A stretch of 64,000 bases of DNA from Thermoflavifilum sp. (GTDB lineage: Bacteria; Bacteroidota; Bacteroidia; Chitinophagales; Chitinophagaceae): assembly GCF_014961315.1 (NCBI RefSeq), contig NZ_CP063141.1, positions 2,326,754 through 2,390,753 on the forward strand. The letters are read 5' to 3'. Under the pieces are notes generated by a model that worked only from the letters and a program-made list of their open reading frames with translations, did no database searches and was not told the origin of the DNA. Within the stretch, counting starts at the first letter, position 1, and every line of letters begins with the position of its first letter. The position numbers and the translations under genes are program-made. This document shows, one piece after another, positions 36,969 through 46,763 of this stretch.

Positions 36969-39900
36969 ATGAAAATTGATTTCAGAAAAGCCAATGTGAT
37001 TACCGGATGGATTGTTTGCATCATTGCCTGCACCGTGTATTTGATGACGCGCGAGGCCACTGTAAGCTTCTGGGATTGCGGTGAATTTGTGCCGAGTGCA
37101 TTTAAACTGGAGATATCACATCCACCCGGGGCGCCATTATTCATTTTGCTGGGGCGGTTGTTCATCATCCTGCAACACAGTACACCGCAAAATGCGGCTT
37201 ATCATATGAATGCGCTGGCTTCCATCAGCAGCGGCCTCACCATTATGTTTTTATTCTGGACCATCACCCATCTGGCCCGGCGAATGGTGGAAAAAAGAGG
37301 CGAAGCACTTACAGAAGGGAAGAAAATATTGATTCTGGGCGCTGGCGTGGTGGGCGCGCTGTCGTTCACTTTCTCCGATTCATTCTGGTTTTCGGCGGTT
37401 GAATCGATTGTATTTGGGGTATCGCCCCTGTTTATTGCCATGGCTTTCTGGGCGATTTTGAAATGGGAAGAAGTGGCCGATCAGCCTTACGCCGATCGGT
37501 GGATTATTTTGATCGCCTATATCATCGGGCTTTCTATTGGCGTACACCTGTTGAGCATCCTGTCTATACCTGCGGTGGTCATGACCTATTACTATCGCAA
37601 ATTCAAGCCCAACGCCAAAAAAACCATTCTGGCATTTCTCATTGCCTGTGCATTGACGGGGTTTGTACAGATTATCTTGATTCAGGATACGGTAAAACTC
37701 ATCGGCTGGTTTGATTTGTTGTTTGTCAACGGATTAGGCTTACCATTCAATTCGGGTTCTATCACCTGTATTGTCTTAATAGCCGCTGGCATTACAGCCG
37801 GATTGATATATGCCTATCGCCGGAAAAAATATTATCTGCATCTGGCTTTGTTGAGTTTAAGCTTTATTCTGATTGGTTACAGCACTTATTTCGTGATCTT
37901 GATTCGTGCGAATGCCTATCCACCCATCGACATGCAAAACGTAACCAATCCCATCACGCTGGTTTCTTATCTCGATCGCAGCCAGTATGGTACCTGGCCC
38001 ATTCTTTACGGACCCGATTTCACGGCTCAACCCACAGGCACCAAAGTCATCGGTAATATCTATAAAAAAGATACGGCTACAGGTCGGTATGAAATCGTAG
38101 GTCAGAAACTCAAGGCTGTTTACAATTCGGCCGATGAACATTTGTTCCCGCGTGTATGGGATAATGATAATTCGCAGGGACATGTGTCGTTTTACCAGCA
38201 TGAACTGGGTCTGGCCAAAGGAGAGAAACCAACCTTCGGCGACGCGGTATATTTCTTCTTTCGCGATCAACTCTGGTGGATGTATTTCCGTTACCTGCTG
38301 TGGAATTATGCGGGCCGGCAAAATGATATTCAGGGTATTTATCCCGATAATACCCGCGATGGCAACTGGATTACGGGGATTCCCTTTCTAGATAACTGGC
38401 GACTGGGCGATCAAAGCAAAATGCCCGAAAGTTTAAAGCACAATAAAGCGCACAATAAATTATACATGCTTCCGCTGTTGCTGGGAATTTTAGGGTTGAT
38501 TTACCAATACAAGCGTAGCAGGCATGAATTTTATGTCGTGTTCCTGTTATTCTTCTTCACCGGTATTGCTATTGTCATATACCTGAATCAGGGACTTCCA
38601 CAACCTCGCGAACGCGACTATTCTTACGTAGGATCGTTTTATGCATTTGCTATCTGGATTGGTTTGGGGGTGATTGGTTTATATGATTTCATCAGCAAAC
38701 ATGCACAACCAAAGGCTGGATACGCCGCACTGCTCTCCGTTGCATGCCTGGGTGTGCCTATTTTAATGGCTTCTCAGGAATGGGATGATCATGACCGCTC
38801 TCAGAAAACACTGGCACGCGATATTGCTAAAGATTACCTGAATTCCTGCGCGCATAACGCCATTCTATTTACCGGCGGCGATAATGATACCTATCCCCTC
38901 TGGTATGCACAGGAAGTAGAAAACGTGCGCCCAGATATTCGTATCATCATCACCACCTTGCTGGGTACCGACTGGTTTATTGATGATTTACGCAGGAAAA
39001 TTAATGAAAGTGATCCTGTACCTTTCAGCTGGAGTGCGGATAAATACCAGGGAGATAAACGCGATTATGTTTATTACTATAATCCCGGTAATATTCCGGA
39101 AGACAAATATTTCAATATCGAAGATGTGATGCAATTCCTGGGCAGCGATAATCATGCTGATCAATTGCAGATGGATAACGGGCAATGGATCAATTACCTG
39201 CCCACCAAGCATCTATATATCCCTGTGGATAAGAAAACGGTGATAGCAAATGGTACCGTTCCTCCGGAAGATACGGGTTACATTGTACCGGAAGTGAAAT
39301 TTACCATCAACAACAATGTACTGATGAAAAACGATCTGGCTGAATTGAACATCATCGCAGCCAATCACTGGAAACGACCCATTTATTTTACATCACCTTA
39401 TCTCAGTCTGGGATTAAATGATTATCTGGAAATTGATGGATTAACGTATCGACTGGTGCCTTATCAGAAAACCGACAGTGCCGGCTTGTTCGGAAATCTG
39501 AATGTGAATATTCCATTCATGTATGACAACCTCATGCATAAATTTGCTTTTGGCGGAGCACAAACACCCGGTACTTATTTCGATGAAACCAATCGTCGTG
39601 AATTGCAATTGATACGTTCGGCATTCACCCAGCTTGCCATTGCACTGGCCATACATCATAAAAAAGACAGCGCATTGCAGGTATTGCGATATATGGATAA
39701 AAACATCCTTCCGCAGAATTTCCCATACGGATACACGTCTCCTGGCAATATTCATGATCTTTACAGCACACAAACGGCCTATGCTTATTATCTGGCGGGA
39801 GATACCACACGGGCCGACCAGATCGTCCAGGATGTCATGAAGGATTGTGAACAACAGCTCAATTATTATGCTTCTCTGGGAAGCCGGATCAGTAGCGATC

Positions 39901-40013
39901 TGCAGCAGGATGAACAGTCGGCTACCTATATCATTCAGCAGCTGCAGGAAATGAAACACCAGTTTACCGCACCACCTGTACCGGCGACTAAAGACAGCGC
40001 TGCAGGGAAATAA
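36969..40013 (+). CDS. DUF2723 large multi-pass membrane protein (copy 1)
   Basis: 1014 residues. N-terminal hydrophobic helices begin with VITGWIVCIIACTVYLMTRE, followed by the family motif SFWDCGEF near 36 and HPPGAPLFILLGRLF near 52. About 12 or more membrane segments extend to about residue 590. A large C-terminal soluble domain follows, including FTGGDNDTYPLWYAQEVENV near 637 and NIIAANHWKRPIYFTSPY near 796. DUF2723 proteins resemble GT-C glycosyltransferases (O-mannosyl/oligosaccharyl type) and have been linked to protein O-glycosylation in Bacteroidota, but the function here is inferred. A paralogue of the same architecture is at 50858. A terminator follows. Confidence 0.85.
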   Translation: MKIDFRKANVITGWIVCIIACTVYLMTREATVSFWDCGEFVPSAFKLEISHPPGAPLFILLGRLFIILQHSTPQNAAYHMNALASISSGLTIMFLFWTITHLARRMVEKRGEALTEGKKILILGAGVVGALSFTFSDSFWFSAVESIVFGVSPLFIAMAFWAILKWEEVADQPYADRWIILIAYIIGLSIGVHLLSILSIPAVVMTYYYRKFKPNAKKTILAFLIACALTGFVQIILIQDTVKLIGWFDLLFVNGLGLPFNSGSITCIVLIAAGITAGLIYAYRRKKYYLHLALLSLSFILIGYSTYFVILIRANAYPPIDMQNVTNPITLVSYLDRSQYGTWPILYGPDFTAQPTGTKVIGNIYKKDTATGRYEIVGQKLKAVYNSADEHLFPRVWDNDNSQGHVSFYQHELGLAKGEKPTFGDAVYFFFRDQLWWMYFRYLLWNYAGRQNDIQGIYPDNTRDGNWITGIPFLDNWRLGDQSKMPESLKHNKAHNKLYMLPLLLGILGLIYQYKRSRHEFYVVFLLFFFTGIAIVIYLNQGLPQPRERDYSYVGSFYAFAIWIGLGVIGLYDFISKHAQPKAGYAALLSVACLGVPILMASQEWDDHDRSQKTLARDIAKDYLNSCAHNAILFTGGDNDTYPLWYAQEVENVRPDIRIIITTLLGTDWFIDDLRRKINESDPVPFSWSADKYQGDKRDYVYYYNPGNIPEDKYFNIEDVMQFLGSDNHADQLQMDNGQWINYLPTKHLYIPVDKKTVIANGTVPPEDTGYIVPEVKFTINNNVLMKNDLAELNIIAANHWKRPIYFTSPYLSLGLNDYLEIDGLTYRLVPYQKTDSAGLFGNLNVNIPFMYDNLMHKFAFGGAQTPGTYFDETNRRELQLIRSAFTQLAIALAIHHKKDSALQVLRYMDKNILPQNFPYGYTSPGNIHDLYSTQTAYAYYLAGDTTRADQIVQDVMKDCEQQLNYYASLGSRISSDLQQDEQSATYIIQQLQEMKHQFTAPPVPATKDSAAGK

Positions 40014-40038
40014 TCGCCACCACGACGTCATGTATCAT

Positions 40039-40080
40039 AACCTCTTTCAGGAATGGAAATCCTGGAAGAGGTTATATTTT
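40039..40080 (+). terminator. Terminator after the DUF2723 gene
   Basis: 14 bp stem AACCTCTTTCAGGA (40039-40052) with TCCTGGAAGAGGTT (40060-40073), one G-T pair, 7-base loop, followed by ATATTTT. It lies 25 bp after the stop. Confidence 0.75.
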
Positions 40081-40116
40081 GATCTGTGATCGGGTGGCCG
40101 TATATGAAAAAGCGGA

Positions 40117-40146
40117 TTTGCTGCATCTTATATACGGTTAGATTTC
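40117..40146 (+). promoter_or_regulatory. Promoter of the ECF sigma/anti-sigma pair
   Basis: TTTG at 40117-40120, 18 bp spacer, TAGATTTC at 40139-40146: perfect -33 box and a -7 box one base from TAnnTTTG. It is followed after 13 bp by the GTG start at 40160, so the leader is very short. Confidence 0.55.
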
Positions 40147-40159
40147 GTAAATTGTACAT

Positions 40160-40762
40160 GTGAAATCGCTGCATGATTTATCTTTTTCGGCCAGCAATCA
40201 GGCACTCTCCGATGAAGAAATTCTTCAACGGTATCGGCAGGATCATAACCAGGAGTGGATTGGTATTTTATTCGAGCGATATGTGCATTTAGTGATGGGC
40301 ATGAGTTTGAAATATTTAAAAAACATAGAAGATGCACGAGATGCCACCCAGCAGATTTTCCTGAAGGTGATGCGGGAAATCGATCGAACCCCTATTCACT
40401 ACTTCAAGGGGTGGTTGTACCAGGTAACTAAAAATTATTGCCTGATGCAACTCAGAAGCAAGCAGGCCAAAGATAAACTTACAGAACCGGAAGAAGAGCA
40501 TCAACTCGTGTTTCTACCTGAAGATGAAGAGCATGTACAGATGAAAAATACACAGCTCGAGCTCTTAGAAGAAGCCCTCAAACAACTCAATCCACCCCAG
40601 CAAACCTGTATTCGATTATTTTATCTGGAAAAACATTCGTATCAGGAAATTGCCGATATGACGGGCTATACCCTGATGCAGGTGAAAAGTTATATTCAGA
40701 ATGGAAAACGTAATCTGCGCATCATGTTAGAAAAGAAACAAAAACAGTTGAATAATGGATAA
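40160..40762 (+). CDS. RNA polymerase sigma factor, ECF/sigma-70 family
   Basis: 200 residues from GTG 40160. Region 2 includes GILFERYVHLVMGMSLKYLK near 36 and DARDATQQIFLKVMREI near 58; region 4 has QLNPPQQTCIRLFYLEKHSY near 138 followed by the helix-turn-helix YQEIADMTGYTLMQVKSYIQ near 157. An ECF sigma directs polymerase to a small regulon and is usually held inactive by a membrane anti-sigma. The next gene starts at 40755, overlapping this one by 8 bp, which fits that pairing. The acidic linker between regions 2 and 4 (EPEEEHQ, then EDEEH) is typical of Bacteroidota ECFs. Confidence 0.92.
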   Translation: MKSLHDLSFSASNQALSDEEILQRYRQDHNQEWIGILFERYVHLVMGMSLKYLKNIEDARDATQQIFLKVMREIDRTPIHYFKGWLYQVTKNYCLMQLRSKQAKDKLTEPEEEHQLVFLPEDEEHVQMKNTQLELLEEALKQLNPPQQTCIRLFYLEKHSYQEIADMTGYTLMQVKSYIQNGKRNLRIMLEKKQKQLNNG

Positions 40763-41135
40763 GACGCTTGCGCATATCTTTCATTCCACTCACTGCCTCA
40801 GTTCGGCGGAAATGATCGCATATGTGGAAGGTAAACTTTCCGCCGAAGAAAGATATCGGGTTGAAACCCATTTAAGCAGCTGTCCCTTTTGCAGTGAAGC
40901 CGTCGACGGGCTGGCGGAAATCAAGGATCCTGAACATTTTTCATTGGCATTACAGCACATCCATCATGATTTAAATAAACAATTCCGGTTCAAGCATAGC
41001 CTCTTTTTTAAATCCTATCGAGTGCAGATCTACTTAGTGCTCATCATCATCGTTGTTCTCGCCATTTTACTTTTCACTTTTTATCTCGTGCATTTTACCT
41101 TACTCAAGCATGCGCTCTCACAACTGCAGATTTGA
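40755..41135 (+). CDS. Putative membrane anti-sigma factor with zf-HC2-type motif
   Basis: 126 residues. The N-terminal domain has H-C residues in HSTHCLSSAEMIAYVEGKL and the HLSSCPFCSEAV motif near 46, together the anti-sigma zinc-finger pattern. A single transmembrane helix lies near 92-116 (IYLVLIIIVVLAILLFTFYL). The periplasmic tail is very short, so a periplasmic sensing domain is missing; another protein may supply the signal. It overlaps the sigma gene by 8 bp, implying coupled translation. It was assigned from motif and context, without a strong family match. Confidence 0.78.
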   Translation: MDKTLAHIFHSTHCLSSAEMIAYVEGKLSAEERYRVETHLSSCPFCSEAVDGLAEIKDPEHFSLALQHIHHDLNKQFRFKHSLFFKSYRVQIYLVLIIIVVLAILLFTFYLVHFTLLKHALSQLQI

Positions 41136-41309
41136 TTGCCATTTCACGATTGGCATTCTGCATCCTATGATCTTTCATGCTTAGCTTCGGAGTGGCTGCA
41201 TGCGTGGGATCGATACAGTTGATAGAAAAAAATAATGTCAGAAAACATGAAAATCATGCATGAAGATTGACGAATTCATTGTTATTTTGCTGCGTAATTT
41301 TTTACCATC

Positions 41310-42443
41310 ATGATCATCGGAATTTGCAAAGAGCCGGAAGGTGAGAATCGCGTATCCTGTTTACCGGACGTGGCCAGGCAATTGATACAGCTCAAGCAGG
41401 AAGTGTGGATAGCCTCGGGTGCAGGTGAAAGGGCTTATGCCGCTGACGCCGATTATGAAGCGCTTGGTGTGCATGTAGCCGATCAGCAGGAAGTTTTGCA
41501 ACGTGCCGATGTGCTTTGCCGGATGCATTTTCCCGAAGATGATGACCTGATTGCACGGGCCAGGGAAAAGAGCATCTGGATTGGCATGTATCAACCCCTG
41601 TACCACCGGGCTGAGATGCAAAAAATGGCCAGCCATGGTATGACGGTATGCAGCTTAGACGCCATTCCGCGTACCACAAGGGCACAAAGCATGGATGTGT
41701 TGAGTTCGCAGGCCAATATTGCCGGATATAAAGCTGTAATTCTTGCTGCTGCGCATTATCCACATTATTTTCCCATGTTGATGACGGCGGCGGGCAGCAT
41801 TCAGCCCGCAAGGGTGCTGGTATTAGGTGCCGGTGTGGCGGGTTTGCAGGCTATTGCCACGGCGCGAAGGCTGGGTGCCGTGGTGGAAGCTTTTGATACG
41901 CGTCCGGCCGTGAAAGAAGAAGTCATGAGCCTGGGCGCCAAATTCATTGAAGTGGAGGGAGCCGCCGATCCTGCTGCGGCCGGTGGCTATGCGGTGGAAC
42001 AATCGGCCGAATATCAGCGCCGACAGAAAGAGAAAATTGCTGCCACCATCACCAGGGCCGATATCGTCATCACCACGGCGCAGATTCCAGGTAAACGTGC
42101 ACCTCTACTGGTTACCAGAGAAATGGTGGAAACCATGCGTGCGGGCTCGGTGATTGTCGATCTGGCCGCATCCACGGGTGGCAATACTGAACTAACCCGC
42201 GACGGTGAAACCATTGTGCACCGCGGCGTTACCATCATCGGCCATTCAAATTTACCCTCTACGGTTCCTGCAGATGCCAGTAAATTATATGGCAGAAATC
42301 TGCTGCATTTTCTGCAACTGTTAATCAACAAAGAAGGGAATCTACAATTCAATTTTGAAGATGATATCATATCGGCGGCCTGTGTAGTATATGAAGGACA
42401 GATTCGAGATGCGCGTATATTGCAAGCTCAACCTCAGGCATAA
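41310..42443 (+). CDS. pntAA: NAD(P) transhydrogenase, alpha subunit part 1 (NAD-binding domain)
   Basis: 377 residues of the soluble dI domain of proton-translocating transhydrogenase. Features: MIIGICKEPEGENRVSCLPD at the N-terminus, RTTRAQSMDVLSSQANIAGY near 127, VLVLGAGVAGLQAIATARRLG near 169 and FDTRPAVKEEVMSLGAKF near 196, RQ-loop-like QSAEYQRRQKEKIAATI near 230. It binds NADH and hands hydride to the NADP-binding beta subunit, coupled to proton flow. It heads a three-gene operon with 42473 and 42819. Confidence 0.94.
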   Translation: MIIGICKEPEGENRVSCLPDVARQLIQLKQEVWIASGAGERAYAADADYEALGVHVADQQEVLQRADVLCRMHFPEDDDLIARAREKSIWIGMYQPLYHRAEMQKMASHGMTVCSLDAIPRTTRAQSMDVLSSQANIAGYKAVILAAAHYPHYFPMLMTAAGSIQPARVLVLGAGVAGLQAIATARRLGAVVEAFDTRPAVKEEVMSLGAKFIEVEGAADPAAAGGYAVEQSAEYQRRQKEKIAATITRADIVITTAQIPGKRAPLLVTREMVETMRAGSVIVDLAASTGGNTELTRDGETIVHRGVTIIGHSNLPSTVPADASKLYGRNLLHFLQLLINKEGNLQFNFEDDIISAACVVYEGQIRDARILQAQPQA

Positions 42444-42472
42444 ATCATGTATGCATTAAAATCATTCAAATC

Positions 42473-42793
42473 ATGATCAGTCTTCTGCAGTTTTTACACG
42501 ATCATCTGGAAATGGCTTATATCGTCGTACTTTCCATATTCTTAGGCGTGGAAGTCATTTCCCGGGTACCATCGGTGTTGCATACCCCCTTAATGAGCGG
42601 CGCCAATGCCATTCACGGTGTGGTGATCATCGGCGCCATAATCGTCATGGGTCAGGCCAGTCCGGATAATTATTTTGCATTGATTATCGGTTTCCTTGCC
42701 GTGATTGTTGGTACCTTGAATGTGGTGGGAGGTTTTGTGGTAACCGATCGCATGTTAGATATGTTTCGTACTCGCAAGAAAAAAGAGGCGTAA
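42473..42793 (+). CDS. pntAB: NAD(P) transhydrogenase, alpha subunit part 2 (membrane)
   Basis: 106 residues with three to four membrane helices, starting LLQFLHDHLEMAYIVVLSIF and then FLGVEVISRVPSVLHTPLMS and NAIHGVVIIGAIIVMGQ. This is the separate membrane part of the alpha subunit, as in three-subunit transhydrogenases. It is 29 bp after pntAA and 25 bp before pntB. Normal length. Confidence 0.92.
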   Translation: MISLLQFLHDHLEMAYIVVLSIFLGVEVISRVPSVLHTPLMSGANAIHGVVIIGAIIVMGQASPDNYFALIIGFLAVIVGTLNVVGGFVVTDRMLDMFRTRKKKEA

Positions 42794-42818
42794 ACTTTTT
42801 TAAACCAAATTGATCTCA

Positions 42819-44252
42819 ATGGCTGTTGCTGTTCTTTCGCTCTGTTACTTAATCGGGTCGATTACTTTTATTGTAGGTTTGAAGATGCTGTCACATCCGC
42901 GTACGGCCCGCCGGGGCAATCTGGTGGCTGCGGCAGGGATGGGTATTGCCATCATCGGTACCATCTTCCTGTATCGTACGGATGATGGGTTACCGCTGCA
43001 TAATTACGGATGGATTTTTTCCGGATTAATTATTGGAGGCATTATCGGCACGGTGCTCGCCCGTAAGGTGAAGATGACCGCCATGCCCGAAATGGTGAGT
43101 TTGTTTAATGGGATGGGCGGACTCTGTGCGGCCCTGATTTCTGTGAATGAATTTGATCATCTGTTGCATGTTGATCCGCTTCTTTTTGTAATAGGTGCCC
43201 TTGTTTCCGGCAACAATCTTATTCTGCATGTGTTCATCATTCTTGCAGGATTAATCATTGGAAGCATTTCATTTGCAGGAAGTATGATTGCCCTCGGCAA
43301 ACTTGCTGGAAAAATTGGTGTATGGCGTTTTCAGGGACAGCAGGTTGTGAATATCGCAGTGTTGTTGATTACTTTATTGCTGGCCATTGGTTTACTCACC
43401 ACCAATACCTTTTTCAATGGCTGGATTTTCGGACTCATCATGCTACTGGCTTTGTTGTATGGTGTATTGTTTGTGATGCCTATCGGTGGTGCCGATATGC
43501 CGGTGGTGATATCGGTATTGAACTCCTGTACAGGTATTGCTGCAGCGTGTGGTGGCTTTTTGTATGATAATCAGGTCATGCTCACGGGTGGTATCCTGGT
43601 AGGCTCGGCAGGGGCTATTCTCACCGTGTTGATGTGTAAGGCCATGAATCGTTCCTTGAAAAATGTGTTGTTGGGTTCATTTGGCGGAGTTCAATCCGGT
43701 CATGCAGCACAGGCCCAGCAGAGTTACAAAGAAATTACGGTGAGCGATGCCGCCGTGGTACTGGCTTATGCTAAAAAAGTGATGATTGTACCCGGCTATG
43801 GATTGGCCGTAGCACAGGCCCAGCACACCTGTCATGAGCTGGAAAAATTACTGGAAGAAAGAGGCGTGGAAGTAAAATATGCCATTCATCCTGTAGCCGG
43901 TCGTATGCCGGGCCACATGAACGTGTTGCTGGCCGAAGCCGACGTATCGTATGAAAAGCTGTTAGAAATGGAACAGGCCAATAGTGAATTTGAAACCACA
44001 GACGCTGTACTGGTATTGGGTGCCAATGATGTGGTCAATCCGGCTGCGAAAGAAGATCCGGGAAGTCCGATTTATGGAATGCCTGTGCTGGAAGTGGAAA
44101 AAGCCGGCACCATCATCGTCAACAAACGCAGCATGAAACCCGGTTATGCTGGAATTGAAAACATGTTATTTTATCGTCCTAAAACAGCCATGCTTTTCGG
44201 TGATGCCAAGCAGGTATTGCAGCAACTGATACAGGCGATCAAAGAATTGTGA
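42819..44252 (+). CDS. pntB: NAD(P) transhydrogenase, beta subunit
   Basis: About 477 residues from ATG 42819 (MAVAVLSLCYLIGSITFIVG); the frame also opens at TTG 42810. The N-terminal two thirds hold about nine membrane helices. The C-terminal NADP-binding dIII domain has MIVPGYGLAVAQAQHTCHEL near 323, HPVAGRMPGHMNVLLAEA near 358 and VLVLGANDVVNPAAKEDPGS near 402. It completes the proton-driven NADPH-generating enzyme with pntAA and pntAB. No clear terminator was seen. Confidence 0.94.
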   Translation: MAVAVLSLCYLIGSITFIVGLKMLSHPRTARRGNLVAAAGMGIAIIGTIFLYRTDDGLPLHNYGWIFSGLIIGGIIGTVLARKVKMTAMPEMVSLFNGMGGLCAALISVNEFDHLLHVDPLLFVIGALVSGNNLILHVFIILAGLIIGSISFAGSMIALGKLAGKIGVWRFQGQQVVNIAVLLITLLLAIGLLTTNTFFNGWIFGLIMLLALLYGVLFVMPIGGADMPVVISVLNSCTGIAAACGGFLYDNQVMLTGGILVGSAGAILTVLMCKAMNRSLKNVLLGSFGGVQSGHAAQAQQSYKEITVSDAAVVLAYAKKVMIVPGYGLAVAQAQHTCHELEKLLEERGVEVKYAIHPVAGRMPGHMNVLLAEADVSYEKLLEMEQANSEFETTDAVLVLGANDVVNPAAKEDPGSPIYGMPVLEVEKAGTIIVNKRSMKPGYAGIENMLFYRPKTAMLFGDAKQVLQQLIQAIKEL

Positions 44253-44435
44253 TGTTATGCTTTATCATGATTGATCATCAACGGGTAATATTGCGTTAGT
44301 GATATTCATCATCTCCATTCAAAAATATATTTGCTTTTTTCAAAAACTTCTTAATTTAGGCATGCTGTTGCGAGCAGCAGTTATTGTTTACAAGAATTTC
44401 CATGATTCTGCATCCGGGGCTATAGATTTTTTACG

Positions 44436-46664
44436 ATGACCGATGATTCGAATAATTCAGGTCAGCAAAACGCCACCCGCCAACTTATTCTTGTATATTT
44501 TCTGATGCCCATCCTTTTTATTGCCTGTGGCCATTCTTCAAGGTATGTGGATTGGCCTGTATATCACGGCAGTAAGGATAATGCGCACTATAGCCCATTA
44601 AGACAGATTGATACGCAGAATGTACAATATCTTAAAGTCGCCTGGATTTTTCATACCGGTGATGCCGATACGGCCAATCATTCGCAGATCGAGTGTAATC
44701 CGATTGTAGTGAATGGTACGCTTTATGGCACTTCTCCACAGCTTAAGGTTTTTGCACTGGATGCAGCAACGGGTCAACTCAAATGGATGTTTAATCCACT
44801 GGATAGCTTGCCTTCAGATAAAAAAGCGTTTTTTATTTTAAACATCAACAGGGGAGTTACATACTGGACCGACCATCATGGCGACGAAAGGATATTTTTT
44901 GTAGCAGGTTCTTTTCTGTATGCCCTGAATGCTCGAACGGGCAAGCCGATAGATGCATTCGGCAATCATGGAAAAGTGGATTTACACGATGGCCTCGGTC
45001 GTGATGTATCGAAATTGTTTATCACGGCTACATCACCGGGTATTGTATATCGTGATCTGTTAATCATGGGAAGCCGGGTTGATGAAGGACCTGCGGCAGC
45101 ACCCGGTTATATCCGGGCTTATGATGTGCGAACCGGTAAGATGAAGTGGATATTTCACACCATTCCTCAACCCGGTGAAACGGGCTACAATAGCTGGGAT
45201 GATCCGGAAGCATGGAAACATATCGGTGGAGTGAATGCCTGGTCGGGATTTTCACTCGATGAAAAACGAGGCCTGGTTTTCGCATCACTGGGTTCTGCAT
45301 CTCCCGATTTTTACGGTGGCACACGAAAAGGGAATGATTTATTTGCTGATTGTCTGGTTGCCTTAGATGCAGCTACCGGTAAATTGCGCTGGTATTTTCA
45401 AACCCTTCATCATGATGTATGGGACGGGGATTTGCCCACGCCGCCTACCCTGGTTCAGATTAACCGAAATGGAAAAAACATTGCTGCGGTAGCACAACCT
45501 ACCAAAACGGGATATTTGTTTGTATTGGATCGAATCAACGGCAAGCCCCTGTATCCCGTGCAGGAGATATCTGTGCCACATCATACTGATTTAGCAGGCG
45601 AAGCATTATCTCCCACGCAGCCCGTACCTGCAGCTCCCACACCCTTTGGTATGCAGGAGCTGCAACGATATGCCGTGAATCCATTTTTACCGGAAGCATC
45701 TCGCAAAGCGGTACTTGAAAAATGGAAGCAACTCGATTCACCTCAATTATTTGCACCTCCTTCGTTGCGAGGTATTGTACTTTTGCCGGGAGGGATGGAT
45801 GGTGGGGCCGAATGGGGTGGCGCGGCCTACGATCCCCAAACACACTGGTTATATGTGAACTCTAATCGGATGGCATGGATTATTCAGATGATTTCCCTCA
45901 AGCAATCTATACCAGCACATGCACCCTATACTTATTTGCAGGCAGGAAAGCAGTTGTATGAACAATATTGCATGAGTTGCCATGGTGCCGATCGCAAGGG
46001 TGGACAAAATTATCCTTCCTTATTGCACATCAACCGGAAATATGATAGCACGCAATTTTATGCATTGTTGAATAGCGGAAGACGAATGATGCCTTCTTTC
46101 AGCCGACTCTCGACAGATGAAAAAAGAGCGATAGCGAGTTATATTCTCGAGATTCCCGCCCTGCAAACCCGTCGTTATGCATCAGGTAATACCACGAAAG
46201 ATCCTTATCTGCACATACCTTATACCATCAATGGATACACCAAATTTCTCAGCCCGGAAGGCTGGCCGGCTATACCGCCACCCTGGGGCATGTTGACCGC
46301 CTATGACCTGAATGCAGGAAAAATAGCCTGGCAAATTCCATTGGGATATTATCCTTTCATGAAAGATAAAGATACCCTCACGGGTGCGGAGAATTATGGT
46401 GGTGCCGTAGTAACGGCCGGTGGATTGGTTTTCATTGCAGCTACTCCCGATGGTAAAATACGTGCCTTTCACAAACACACCGGAAAACTGCTCTGGCAGG
46501 CCGATTTGCCGGCTCCTGCATTTGCCACACCAGCTGTTTATGCCTGCAATGGAAAGGAGTATCTTGTCGTTGCCTGTGGTGGAGGTAAATTGAATACACC
46601 ATCGGGAGATGCTTATGTAGCTTTTTGTTTACCTGATACTGTGCTTCATCATACTACGAAATAA
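44436..46664 (+). CDS. PQQ-type quinoprotein dehydrogenase lipoprotein with internal cytochrome c domain
   Basis: 742 residues. A lipoprotein signal ends at a Cys near residue 33 (LMPILFIACGHSS). PQQ-propeller blades begin DWPVYHGSKDNAHYSPLRQI near 41 and continue with tryptophan-docking repeats (LDAATGQLKWMF, YDVRTGKMKWIF, LDAATGKLRWYF, QTLHHDVWDGDLP). At about 505-575 a cytochrome c domain interrupts the propeller: CMSCH haem-binding motif and a Met ligand in RRMMPSFSRLS. Blades then resume to the end (LTAYDLNAGKIAWQI). It resembles glucose/sorbosone-type dehydrogenases and probably oxidises sugars or alcohols in the periplasm, passing electrons to its haem. No PQQ-synthesis genes are in the window. 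Confidence 0.85.
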   Translation: MTDDSNNSGQQNATRQLILVYFLMPILFIACGHSSRYVDWPVYHGSKDNAHYSPLRQIDTQNVQYLKVAWIFHTGDADTANHSQIECNPIVVNGTLYGTSPQLKVFALDAATGQLKWMFNPLDSLPSDKKAFFILNINRGVTYWTDHHGDERIFFVAGSFLYALNARTGKPIDAFGNHGKVDLHDGLGRDVSKLFITATSPGIVYRDLLIMGSRVDEGPAAAPGYIRAYDVRTGKMKWIFHTIPQPGETGYNSWDDPEAWKHIGGVNAWSGFSLDEKRGLVFASLGSASPDFYGGTRKGNDLFADCLVALDAATGKLRWYFQTLHHDVWDGDLPTPPTLVQINRNGKNIAAVAQPTKTGYLFVLDRINGKPLYPVQEISVPHHTDLAGEALSPTQPVPAAPTPFGMQELQRYAVNPFLPEASRKAVLEKWKQLDSPQLFAPPSLRGIVLLPGGMDGGAEWGGAAYDPQTHWLYVNSNRMAWIIQMISLKQSIPAHAPYTYLQAGKQLYEQYCMSCHGADRKGGQNYPSLLHINRKYDSTQFYALLNSGRRMMPSFSRLSTDEKRAIASYILEIPALQTRRYASGNTTKDPYLHIPYTINGYTKFLSPEGWPAIPPPWGMLTAYDLNAGKIAWQIPLGYYPFMKDKDTLTGAENYGGAVVTAGGLVFIAATPDGKIRAFHKHTGKLLWQADLPAPAFATPAVYACNGKEYLVVACGGGKLNTPSGDAYVAFCLPDTVLHHTTK

Positions 46665-46763
46665 GGATGGATGAAGCAAGCATATATCGCACGACAAACC
46701 AACAATCCTGAAGATTATTTCATCGACTCGACTGTTGATTTAAAAAATTAAAATTGTTCTCGA

